The position numbers were made by a program, and so were the translations under genes. From positions 1 through 12,108 of the forward strand of contig JAICLV010000069.1 in NCBI GenBank assembly GCA_025925185.1: 12,108 bases of DNA, read 5' to 3'. This document shows positions 1-6,386 of this stretch, piece by piece; within the stretch, counting starts at the first letter, position 1; each line of letters starts with the position of its first letter. The DNA comes from Acidothermaceae bacterium (GTDB lineage Bacteria; Actinomycetota; Actinomycetes; Acidothermales; Acidothermaceae). Below the pieces are notes generated by a model. It saw only the letters and a program-made list of their open reading frames with translations. It was not told the DNA's origin and did no database searches.

Positions 1-840
1 GACGGCAACGGAAAACTCGAGGCGACGCGGGCGACCGCGCAGGTGGTGGGGCCGTCGATTGGCGGCTTCTTGGTGCAGGCGATCACGGCTCCGTACGCGG
101 TTTTCGTCGACGCGGTGAGTTACCTGTGGTCGGCCGGGTGGGTTTCTGCGATTCGGGCGCGGGAGCCCGCGCCGGTGCCTCCGCCGCAGCGCCATCTGGG
201 TAAGGAGATCGGCGAAGGTCTGCGGTTCGTGCTCGGCCATCGGATCTTACGGAAGATTGCCGGCTGCACAGGAACCGCGAACCTCTTCGGGGCCGCGACG
301 TTCGCTGTGCAGGTGGTGTTCTTGGTTCGCACCGTGCACTTGTCGGCGGGCGGCATCGGCGTGCTGTTCTCGATCGGCTCGATCGGCGGCGTGCTCGGGG
401 CATTGACCAGCGGCTGGTTCGCGAACTGGGTCGGGCAGGCGCGCGCGATTTGGATCGGGTCGCTGCTGTGCTCGCCACCGGCTTTGCTGCTGCCGCTGAC
501 GCATCACGACTGGCGGTTGGCGTTGGCTGGGATCGGGATGTTCATCACGTCGGTCGGGGTCGTCTACTACAACGTGGCGCAGGTGAGCTTCCGGCAGGCC
601 TTGTGCCCGCGACACCTGCTCGGGCGGATGAACGCGACGATGCGCTTCTTGGTGTGGGGCACCATGCCGTTGGGCGGGCTGCTCGGCGGATGGCTGGCGA
701 CAGCCTTTGGGTTGCGGAACGCGTTGTGGATTGCTGCTGTGGGGGCGCAGTTCGCGCCGCTGTGGGTGGTGTTCTCGCCGCTGCGCGGCCTGCGCGACGT
801 GCCGCTACCTGCTGACGACGGCACGGCGCTCGTGCGTTGA
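1..840 (+). CDS. MFS exporter (MFS_3 / EntS-like), 5' part outside the window
   Basis: Inner-membrane secondary transporter, probably a proton-driven drug or metabolite exporter. The frame is open from base 1, and the first visible residues (DGNGKLEATRATAQVVGPSIGG) match the conserved mid-protein segment N-G-K-L-E-A-x-R-x-x-A-Q-x-x-G-P of EntS-type MFS_3 proteins. The true start therefore lies upstream, and the GTG at 43 is internal. The visible 279 residues hold about eight hydrophobic helices, consistent with helices 5-12 of a protein of about 410-420 residues; roughly the first 130-140 are missing. A charged loop (RAREPAPVPPPQRH) fits the central cytoplasmic loop between the two six-helix halves. 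The TGA stop is at 838-840. The 3' end runs 36 bases into the convergent monooxygenase gene. The substrate cannot be told from sequence. The family call is firm; an export role is inferred. Confidence 0.9.
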   Translation, partial: DGNGKLEATRATAQVVGPSIGGFLVQAITAPYAVFVDAVSYLWSAGWVSAIRAREPAPVPPPQRHLGKEIGEGLRFVLGHRILRKIAGCTGTANLFGAATFAVQVVFLVRTVHLSAGGIGVLFSIGSIGGVLGALTSGWFANWVGQARAIWIGSLLCSPPALLLPLTHHDWRLALAGIGMFITSVGVVYYNVAQVSFRQALCPRHLLGRMNATMRFLVWGTMPLGGLLGGWLATAFGLRNALWIAAVGAQFAPLWVVFSPLRGLRDVPLPADDGTALVR

Positions 841-1935
841 CGATCGGGACGCGAGCTGGCTGGCAATCCGTTTCGCGTCACGCTGCATGCCCGTGATCGT
901 GTCCGACGTCATCGCGTAAAGGAAATGCAGCCCGACGAAATACAGGCCGGGAACGGTTTCCACGACGCCGCGAGCGTGCGCGGGCTCCTGCCGGTCGCCG
1001 AGGATCGGCAGGTCGATCCAGGAGAAGCCAGGCCGATAGCCCGTGCACCAGACCACGTTGGCGACGTCCACCACACGACCGTCTCCGAGTATCGGGAGTC
1101 CATCTCGGACTCCGACGACACGCGGAACGCGTTGCACGCGCGCACGTGGGAAGTCGCCCCGCTTGACCCGAACCAGTGGCGCGGCAACGCGCAGCAGCTT
1201 CGGCCGCAGCCTGCGTCCGATCGGCGTCCGCACGGTCAGGATGTGGTGCCCGACGAAACGCACCACCCGCACCAAGACGTTGCGCGCGATGAACGGTTCG
1301 AGCCGGAACGGCACGGCACCAGATTCCTTCCCTGCCAACCAGATCTGCCGCTCTCGACCTGGGTCGCCGCGGCGGACGTCGAGGGCGATTTCCGCTCCAG
1401 AGTTCCCGACGCCGACCACAAGCAGGTCGCCGTCGGCAAGCTGCGCGGGGTTTCGGTAGTCGTTCGCGTGAAGCTGAGCGATGCTCGGATCCAGCTCGTC
1501 GGCGAACGTGGGCCGCCACGGGACCTGGTGGTTACCCATCGCGACAATCACGTTGTCGGCACGCAACGACGTCGCCCCGGAAGACACCTCGAACCCATCG
1601 TCAGAGCGCGCCAGCCGGTCGACCGTCACCCCGGTTCGGACCGGGAGCTCGAAGTGGGCCGCGTACGCCTCGAGATAGTCGGCCATCTGGTCCTTCGTGA
1701 CGAAGCTGCCGCCGGACGCCGGAAACGGCATGCCCGGCAGCCCGTCGTATCTCGCTGGAGTAAAGAGGACCAGCGAGTCCCACCGCTTGCGCCACGCGCC
1801 GCCGATCCGCTCATTCGCATCGAGGATCACGAAGCTGCGGCCTTGCTTCTTCAGGTGGTACCCCAATGTCAGCCCGGCTTGTCCGCCGCCGATCACAACC
1901 GTGTCGACCCACTCGGTTTCCGCAAGCGTGTTCAC
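805..1935 (-). CDS. FAD/NAD(P)H-dependent flavin monooxygenase-like oxidoreductase
   Basis: A 376-residue soluble protein of the CzcO/TrkA-like flavin monooxygenase group (COG2072 type). Such enzymes use NAD(P)H and O2 to oxygenate soft nucleophiles or ketones. The N-terminal FAD-binding Rossmann motif is VIGGGQAG (residues 14-21), with an acidic strand end at ILDANERIGGAW (37-48). The second dinucleotide motif for NAD(P)H is GVGNSG (175-180), preceded by LLVV. The late motif WCTGYRPG (296-303) is the usual TGY element of the family. The full Baeyer-Villiger fingerprint FxGxxxHxxxW is not visible; LHANDYRNP (155-163) sits at the equivalent place. The start is GTG at 1935, fixed by a strong AGGAGG five bases upstream. 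It lies 170 bases downstream of the LuxR-type regulator on the same strand, and its end overlaps the MFS gene. Substrate unknown. The link to the regulator and exporter is inferred from position only. Confidence 0.9.
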   Translation of the reverse strand: MNTLAETEWVDTVVIGGGQAGLTLGYHLKKQGRSFVILDANERIGGAWRKRWDSLVLFTPARYDGLPGMPFPASGGSFVTKDQMADYLEAYAAHFELPVRTGVTVDRLARSDDGFEVSSGATSLRADNVIVAMGNHQVPWRPTFADELDPSIAQLHANDYRNPAQLADGDLLVVGVGNSGAEIALDVRRGDPGRERQIWLAGKESGAVPFRLEPFIARNVLVRVVRFVGHHILTVRTPIGRRLRPKLLRVAAPLVRVKRGDFPRARVQRVPRVVGVRDGLPILGDGRVVDVANVVWCTGYRPGFSWIDLPILGDRQEPAHARGVVETVPGLYFVGLHFLYAMTSDTITGMQRDAKRIASQLASRSSTHERRAVVSR

Positions 1936-1940
1936 ATCTG

Positions 1941-1946
1941 CCTCCT
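1941..1946 (-). promoter_or_regulatory. Ribosome binding site of the monooxygenase gene
   Basis: On the minus strand this reads AGGAGG, a full match to the anti-Shine-Dalgarno core, five bases before the GTG at 1935. It is the strongest ribosome binding site in the window and decides the start of this gene. Most other genes here have weak sites, so this one is probably translated efficiently once transcribed. Confidence 0.85.
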
Positions 1947-2045
1947 AGCGCGGTCGATCCGTTGGCGCCCGACGCTATGAGGTGGAATGCGGGGACGGCA
2001 TCGGGAAAGCAACCCAATGAGCCGGCGCACGCATGGGCAATTCGA

Positions 2046-2084
2046 TGTAGGTCCCGACTGAAGGTCTCGGCTGTAGGTCGGGGC
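2046..2084. repeat. Three tandem 13-bp direct repeats between regulator and monooxygenase genes
   Basis: Three head-to-tail units occupy 2046-2058 (tgtaggtcccgac), 2059-2071 (tgaaggtctcggc) and 2072-2084 (tgtaggtcggggc). Any two units agree at 10 of 13 positions, and the core TGWAGGTC is kept in all three. The array lies just downstream of the LuxR-type regulator stop (2106) and 111-149 bases upstream of the monooxygenase GTG on the minus strand. A possible minus-strand -10 element of the TANNNT type (TAGCGT, 1972-1977) lies between, but no convincing -35 was seen. The position suits a binding array for a regulator of the monooxygenase gene. An RNA role is possible too, since CCCGAC and GTCGGG across the array could pair. 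The repeat is seen directly; its function is inferred. Confidence 0.6.
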
Positions 2085-2095
2085 GATCCGGATCG
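2084..2095. promoter_or_regulatory. 12-bp perfect palindrome next to the tandem repeats
   Basis: The sequence CGATCCGGATCG is its own reverse complement. It begins on the last base of the third 13-bp repeat and ends ten bases before the regulator's stop codon. LuxR/NarL-type helix-turn-helix proteins often bind short dyads as dimers, so it could be an operator half of the same control region. Palindromes of GATC and CCGG are common in G+C-rich DNA, so chance is a real alternative. Confidence 0.3.
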
Positions 2096-2105
2096 GACGT
2101 GGTGG

Positions 2106-3731
2106 CTATACCAAGTCGTGTTGGTAGGCGTAGGACGTCGCCGCGGCGCGCGACGTCACACCGATCTTGCTGAAGATGTTGCTCACGTGACGGGCGACCG
2201 TCTTCTCGCTGATCACCAAAGACGCGGCGATCTGCCGGTTCGTGTTCCCAGCGGCAACGAGCGCGAGCACCTCGATCTCGCGACCGGTGAGTCCGCCCTT
2301 CGAGGGGGCGGATGTCGTGTCGGACAGCTGCGCGAGGTCAGGGCGGGCCCCGAGCCTTTCGAACATCCAGCGGGCGGCGTCGAGTTCGAGGCCCGCCGCG
2401 TCCTCGTCGCCGAGCGCGCGGCACGCCTGCGCAATCAGCACCCGGGTGTGCGCCACCTCGTACAGCGCATCGATGCCCTGCAACTGTCGGCAAGCCTGGC
2501 GAAGCAGTTCGTACGCCTCTCGAGGGGCGCCCTGGGCAAGCAGCACGGCGCCGCGGCACCGGTCGTCGAGCGCCCGAAGCAACGGCGTGTCGAGCTCACC
2601 CGCGACGGCCGAAAGCGACTCGGACGCGGCCGCGGCCGCCTCGACGTCTCCAACCTTGAGCATGATCTCGACACACGCGGGCAGCAGCTGGCACCGCGCG
2701 ACGACGTCGCCTTCGTCGTCGACAGCCCGGCGAATGCCGGACGCCGCCGTTTCCTGCTGCCCCTGGCCGAGCCGCAGCCACGCGAGCCCCGGCTGCGGGG
2801 AAGCGCCCCACCGGATCGCGTCGCGGTAGGCGTCCTCGGCCACGCCGAAGTCGCCGCGCAACCGACGCAGGTCGCCGATGAGCGCGAACGCCGTGCCCAC
2901 CGCCATGCGGTCCGGCGCGTCGAGCAACTGGTCGCGGGCACGCTCGGCTTCGGCCATCGCCTCGTCCCAAGCGCCGCGCCACTGAAGCAGCTGGGCGCGA
3001 TGAACCGTGCATTGACCTCGATACGGCACCAAGTCCGGCTGCGCGGCGCACCAGCGAGTCAGCGACTCCGTCCACTCGCGCGCACGCGGCAGATCGAATG
3101 CCGCGTGGCATGCGCTGATGACCGCGCAATAGACCAAGCCGGCAACATGTGGCGACACCGCGTCGTTGGTGACGGTGACCATCAGCTCATCGAGCAACGC
3201 CATGCCTTCGTCGGTGCGGCGAAGTCTGATGAGCGCCTGGCCCAAACCGAGATTTGCCAACGCGCACAGGTCGACGTCGTTGAACTTCTCGCCGATCGCG
3301 GCTGCCGACTCGAACACCGCGAGTGCCGCCGCAGCCTCACCAGAAAGCAGCTGTCGCACCGCGTCAGGCAGCAGCAAGAGCGCGCTCTCCGGGCCTTCGA
3401 CCCCGGTCTCATCGAGAAGCCGGCGCGCGCGAGCGAACCAGCCACCCGCTTGGGCGTGGTCGCCGGTGTTGAGCAGCTGGAAGCCGATCCAGAAAGCACA
3501 ACGCGCGGCGGCCGCGATCTGCCGAGCTTCGATCCACGACTGGTGGGTGCGGGCGAACAGGTCGATGCTTTCGTCCTGCCGGCCTATCAGGTAGGTGGCG
3601 AGCGCCAGCCGCATCAGGTCTTCGGGGTCGAGCGCCGACTCGGAGTCGGCGGCGGCGAGCAGCTCACGAGCGCGCGCCCACGACTTTCGCCCGAAGGCCT
3701 CGCGACCGGCCGCCAAGCCATCAGCCATCAC
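2106..3731 (-). CDS. LuxR-type transcriptional regulator with N-terminal helical (TPR-like) repeats
   Basis: A 541-residue cytoplasmic DNA-binding regulator. The C-terminal 62 residues (480-541) are a LuxR/GerE helix-turn-helix: LTGREIEVLALVAAG, then NRQIAASLVISEKTVARHV with the recognition helix, then NIFSKIGVTSRAAA. The remaining 480 residues are almost all helical, with repeated A/L-rich TPR-like pairs such as LATYLIGRQDESIDLFART near residues 44-62. There is no P-loop NTPase, so it is not a full LAL/MalT protein, and no receiver or autoinducer domain is apparent. This architecture is common in actinobacteria; the ligand or partner sensed by the repeats is unknown. The start is GTG at 3731 or the next codon, ATG at 3728; neither has a good ribosome binding site. 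It starts 53 bases after dapF and precedes the monooxygenase gene on the same strand, which makes that gene its most likely target. Confidence 0.88.
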   Translation of the reverse strand: MMADGLAAGREAFGRKSWARARELLAAADSESALDPEDLMRLALATYLIGRQDESIDLFARTHQSWIEARQIAAAARCAFWIGFQLLNTGDHAQAGGWFARARRLLDETGVEGPESALLLLPDAVRQLLSGEAAAALAVFESAAAIGEKFNDVDLCALANLGLGQALIRLRRTDEGMALLDELMVTVTNDAVSPHVAGLVYCAVISACHAAFDLPRAREWTESLTRWCAAQPDLVPYRGQCTVHRAQLLQWRGAWDEAMAEAERARDQLLDAPDRMAVGTAFALIGDLRRLRGDFGVAEDAYRDAIRWGASPQPGLAWLRLGQGQQETAASGIRRAVDDEGDVVARCQLLPACVEIMLKVGDVEAAAAASESLSAVAGELDTPLLRALDDRCRGAVLLAQGAPREAYELLRQACRQLQGIDALYEVAHTRVLIAQACRALGDEDAAGLELDAARWMFERLGARPDLAQLSDTTSAPSKGGLTGREIEVLALVAAGNTNRQIAASLVISEKTVARHVSNIFSKIGVTSRAAATSYAYQHDLV

Positions 3732-3784
3732 TGCAGGCTAGTCGCATCGAGCCACCTGCGGTCGGCTGACCAGCTCGCGTTGAC

Positions 3785-4603
3785 TTACAACCAGACGCCC
3801 CGAGCGACGATGACGGCCGGACCGCACAGCAGCACGTGGCCAGTTTCGGCGTCAAGCGTCAACGACAGCTCGCCACCGGGAACGGAGAGCTGCCACGACC
3901 CCGCGGAAACCGCAGCCCGCACGGCCAACGCAGCAGCCACCGCGCAAGCCCCACTTCCGCACGACTCGGTCTCCCCGACGCCACGCTCATGAACGCGCAT
4001 CACGGCGTGCGCGTCGTCCACGACGTTCACGAACTCAACGTTGACGCCCGCCGGGAACACCGCGGCGTCGACGTCCGGAAGCACTGTCAAATCAAGGGTT
4101 TCGACCGGCACGTCGGTGACGCAGACCAGGTGCGGGTTGCCCATCGAGATGCGCAAACCCTCGTATTTCACTCCGCCGACCGACGCGTACGACGTGTCGA
4201 ACACCTGCGGCGCGCCCATGTCGACCGTGACGTCGCCGTCGACATCAACGTCAACCTGGACGACGCCGCCACGGGTGCCGATCGGCAACCGTCCGGGCGC
4301 CGCGAGCCCTGAGTCGACGAGATAACGCGCGAACACCCGCAGCCCGTTGCCACAAGTCTCGGACAGCGAACCGTCGGCGTTGCGGTAGTCCATGAACCAC
4401 TCGGCCTCGGGCGCGATCGCGGCCAATGCTGGTTCAGCTGAACAGCGCACCACCCGCAGCACGCCGTCGGCGCCGATTCCTGCCCGGCGATCGCACATCG
4501 CGGCGACTTGAGCAGCGGACAGCGAGAGCGCGCCATCACGGTCGGGCACCACGATGAAGTCGTTGCGGGTGCCGTGCCCCTTGACGAACGGAATCTCGCT
4601 CAC
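3785..4603 (-). CDS. dapF: Diaminopimelate epimerase
   Basis: Interconverts LL- and meso-2,6-diaminopimelate, the cofactor-free two-cysteine epimerase step supplying peptidoglycan and lysine. At 272 residues it matches the family (about 270-290). Both catalytic cysteines are present: Cys84 in SETCGNGLRVFARYL (81-95) and Cys215 in ETESCGSGACAVA (211-223). Other family blocks are FVKGHGTRNDF (6-16), WFMDYRNADGS (69-79) and ISMGNPHLV (152-160). The start is GTG at 4603, giving SEIPFVKGHG at the N-terminus as in homologues. The frame stays open upstream to 4720, but those 39 residues look like non-coding read-through. The ribosome binding site is weak, and a 17-bp dyad lies just upstream. It stands 128 bases behind miaA, so it may have its own promoter. 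In many actinobacteria hflX follows dapF; here a LuxR-type regulator does. Confidence 0.97.
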   Translation of the reverse strand: MSEIPFVKGHGTRNDFIVVPDRDGALSLSAAQVAAMCDRRAGIGADGVLRVVRCSAEPALAAIAPEAEWFMDYRNADGSLSETCGNGLRVFARYLVDSGLAAPGRLPIGTRGGVVQVDVDVDGDVTVDMGAPQVFDTSYASVGGVKYEGLRISMGNPHLVCVTDVPVETLDLTVLPDVDAAVFPAGVNVEFVNVVDDAHAVMRVHERGVGETESCGSGACAVAAALAVRAAVSAGSWQLSVPGGELSLTLDAETGHVLLCGPAVIVARGVWL

Positions 4604-4611
4604 GCACCCGA

Positions 4612-4628
4612 TGGTAGCCAGGCTGCCA
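4612..4628. repeat. 17-bp near-perfect dyad just before dapF
   Basis: TGGTAGCC and GGCTGCCA flank a single central base; seven of eight arm positions are complementary and the eighth can form a G-U pair in one RNA strand. It lies 8-25 bases upstream of the dapF GTG, so it could be an operator. As RNA it would need to open into a shorter stem. No known motif was recognised. Confidence 0.3.
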
Positions 4629-4640
4629 GCCGAAGATGGC

Positions 4641-4656
4641 CGGCGAGCGCTCGCCG
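4641..4656. repeat. 16-bp perfect palindrome in the miaA-dapF gap
   Basis: CGGCGAGCGCTCGCCG is fully self-complementary and sits in the middle of the 128-base gap between miaA and dapF. As RNA it could form a six-pair stem with a GCGC loop. No T-run follows on either strand within a few bases, so an intrinsic terminator is not supported. It could be an operator, a processing hairpin or chance in G+C-rich DNA. Confidence 0.3.
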
Positions 4657-4731
4657 AGAGTGCAGTTGCGGTCGGTTTTCGGACGGCGACGACGACGCGA
4701 ACTGCCCAGTCGGCGCGCAAGGAACCCGGAT

Positions 4732-5622
4732 TCAGCCGATCAGGTCGAGCGCGCCATCCACCGACGCGGATTCAAGCCAATGCACCCGCGGGTCGGGGCG
4801 AAACCACGAGCGCTGCCGCCGCACGAACCGCTTCGTCGCCTGCACCGTGTGCGAGCGCGCCTCCGTCTCCGAAAGCGACCCGTCAAGCATCGCGAGCACC
4901 TGCTTGTAACCAAGCGCGCGCGAGGCAGTCACGCCCGACCGTAAGCCGCACGATGAGGCAAGATGCCGCACCTCGTCGACCAAGCCCCGTGACCACATCA
5001 GGTCGACTCGCGCGGTCACCCGCGCGTCCAGTTCGACGGGATCTCGATCGAGCCCGATCAACACCGCGTCGTAAATCGACGAGTACGGCGGCATCTCCCC
5101 GGTGAACGGACGGCCCCCGATCGCCATCACCTCAAGCGCCCGCACGATCCGCCGCCCGTTCGTCGGGAGGATCGCCGCCGCGACCACCGGATTCGCCGCG
5201 GCCAGCCGCGCGTGCAACGCCGCTGGACCGACGGCGGCCAATTCTTCCTCGAGCGAGGCTCGCACCTCAGCGTCGGTGCCCGGAAACACCAGGTCGTCGA
5301 GCACCGCCCGCACGTACAAGCCGGAGCCGCCGACGAGAATCGGCACCCGGCCTCGCGCACACACCTGCGAAAGAGCGGCCCGCGCCGAGGCCTGGTACTC
5401 CGCCACGCTCGCCGTTTTCACCACCGGCCAGATGTCGAGAAGGTGATGCGGCACACCGCCGCGCTCCGCCATCGACAGCTTCGCGGTCCCGATGTCCATC
5501 CCCTCGTAAAGCTGCATCGAGTCGGCGTTGACGACCTCGCCGCCGAGTCGCGAAGCCAGCGCCACGCCGAACTCCGACTTCCCCACCGCCGTCGGCCCGA
5601 CGACCGCCACGACCCGCGTCAT
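4732..5622 (-). CDS. miaA: tRNA dimethylallyltransferase (i6A37 synthase)
   Basis: Transfers the dimethylallyl group of DMAPP to N6 of adenosine 37 in tRNAs reading codons that start with U; MiaB then methylthiolates the product. The 296-residue protein has the P-loop GPTAVGKS (9-16), the DSMQ motif at 34-37 that contacts the target base and holds the catalytic Asp34, YEGMDIGTAK (39-48), LVGGSGLYVRA (96-106), the RRIVRALEV helix (157-165), SRALGYKQV (234-242), and the basic TKRFVRRQRSWFRPD segment (263-277). The ATG at 5622 was chosen over the GTG at 5634 because it puts the usual five residues before the P-loop strand and overlaps the stop of the upstream gene as ATGA, a sign of translational coupling. 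Translation probably depends on the preceding LigB-like gene. The family call is certain. Confidence 0.97.
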   Translation of the reverse strand: MTRVVAVVGPTAVGKSEFGVALASRLGGEVVNADSMQLYEGMDIGTAKLSMAERGGVPHHLLDIWPVVKTASVAEYQASARAALSQVCARGRVPILVGGSGLYVRAVLDDLVFPGTDAEVRASLEEELAAVGPAALHARLAAANPVVAAAILPTNGRRIVRALEVMAIGGRPFTGEMPPYSSIYDAVLIGLDRDPVELDARVTARVDLMWSRGLVDEVRHLASSCGLRSGVTASRALGYKQVLAMLDGSLSETEARSHTVQATKRFVRRQRSWFRPDPRVHWLESASVDGALDLIG

Positions 5623-6266
5623 GCCCGCGACCACGCTGCCACCGTGTACTGCACCCCATACGGCGCCGCGTCGTAGAGCAGCTGCGCCCGCCAGGGAGCG
5701 CCCGACGCCAACCGCGCCAGCGCCCTCAATGGCCCGACCCCGCCGACCAGCAACTCCCCGGCCAACCGCACATCCAGATCAGCGAGAAAAGCGAGATCGG
5801 ACGACGCGAGCGCCGTCGTCACGGCCGCGTCGAACGGCGCGGCCCGCTCGTCGAGGTATCCCGGGGCCTTCGCGCTTCGCCGCGCGCTCCCGTCGGCCAT
5901 CACCAGCAGGCCGGTCGGCTCGGACAGGTCGGGCCAAGATCCAACGGGCGACCCGTCAACGAGAACCGCGACAAGCTGGCGGGCCGCAACATCCAAGCCG
6001 GCCCGGTCGAGCAGCCAGTTCCCGATCACCAACGGCAGCGGCAAGTCGTCCGCCGGCAGGTCGGGAGCGCCCGGCGCGTACGGCCGCAGCCCGAGCGGGC
6101 CGCCGTCCGAGCCGATCACAATCACCTGGCGCGGCGACGCCGAGAGCATGCGCCGCACGGCGAGGTCGCAGGCCGACCTCAGGTCGTCGGTCTCGAACGC
6201 CGCGGCCCCCGCGACCGTAGGAACGATCAGCGGCGGATGGGGGCAGATCGCCGCCGCGATGATCAC
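5619..6266 (-). CDS. LigB-like (class III extradiol dioxygenase subunit B-like) protein, probably without dioxygenase activity
   Basis: A 215-residue soluble protein at the place of Rv2728c beside miaA. Family marks are the N-terminal AAAICPHPPLIVPTVAG (4-20), VIVIGSDGG (48-56), LLVMADGSARRSAKAPGYLD (120-139), and the C-terminal LLYDAAPYGVQYTVAAWS (196-213). Active extradiol dioxygenases bind iron with two histidines and a glutamate. This protein has one histidine in total (His10), so the standard site cannot form; the short actinobacterial version is also smaller than catalytic LigB (about 300). It may be a binding or scaffold protein, or an enzyme of other chemistry. The start is GTG at 6266; an in-frame TAG 24 bases upstream rules out an earlier one. 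Its TGA overlaps the miaA ATG. It is divergent from the DUF349 gene across 120 bases that must hold both promoters. A TAGTCT at 6285-6290 on its strand fits TANNNT, but no -35 supports it. Confidence 0.85.
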   Translation of the reverse strand: MIIAAAICPHPPLIVPTVAGAAAFETDDLRSACDLAVRRMLSASPRQVIVIGSDGGPLGLRPYAPGAPDLPADDLPLPLVIGNWLLDRAGLDVAARQLVAVLVDGSPVGSWPDLSEPTGLLVMADGSARRSAKAPGYLDERAAPFDAAVTTALASSDLAFLADLDVRLAGELLVGGVGPLRALARLASGAPWRAQLLYDAAPYGVQYTVAAWSRA

Positions 6267-6370
6267 GAGCGCATCACGACCTGCAGACTATCTGCGGGCT
6301 GACTTCGCGTGGCGCGGCAAGATGGGCGAGACTGCACGAGCACAAACCAAGCAGCAGCCGAACGAAGGTC

Positions 6371-6375
6371 AGGAG
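6371..6375 (+). promoter_or_regulatory. Ribosome binding site of the DUF349 gene
   Basis: AGGAG stands 11 bases before the ATG at 6387. It supports that start over the upstream in-frame codon at 6309, whose reading would run through this site and give a leader unlike the family's N-terminus. Confidence 0.7.
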
Positions 6376-6386
6376 CGAAACCGACG

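Noticed and set aside
925..1980. A 351-codon open frame on the + strand
   Set aside because: Antisense shadow of the monooxygenase, whose Rossmann motifs are intact on the other strand. No family motif was seen.
1866..3992. A 708-codon open frame on the + strand
   Set aside because: It runs antisense through the regulator and into dapF and the monooxygenase, all of which show clear family motifs. Its translation is Arg/Pro/Gln-rich with no recognisable domain, as expected of antisense frames in G+C-rich DNA.
4641..4656. Palindrome as an intrinsic terminator
   Set aside because: No T-run follows on either strand close enough. The TTTT in the + direction is about 20 bases away and on the wrong strand for miaA.
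4604..4720. An N-terminal extension of dapF to 4720
   Set aside because: The extra 39 residues do not resemble DapF, whereas the GTG at 4603 gives the usual N-terminus and family length.
6309..6386. An earlier start of the DUF349 gene at 6309
   Set aside because: The reading would pass through the AGGAG site that serves the ATG at 6387, and the added residues look non-coding.
6267..6386. Sigma70-type promoters for the divergent LigB-like and DUF349 genes
   Set aside because: Only a TANNNT-like TAGTCT (6285-6290, minus strand) was found. The nearest TTG-type -35 is about 24 bases away, too far, and nothing convincing was seen on the + strand.
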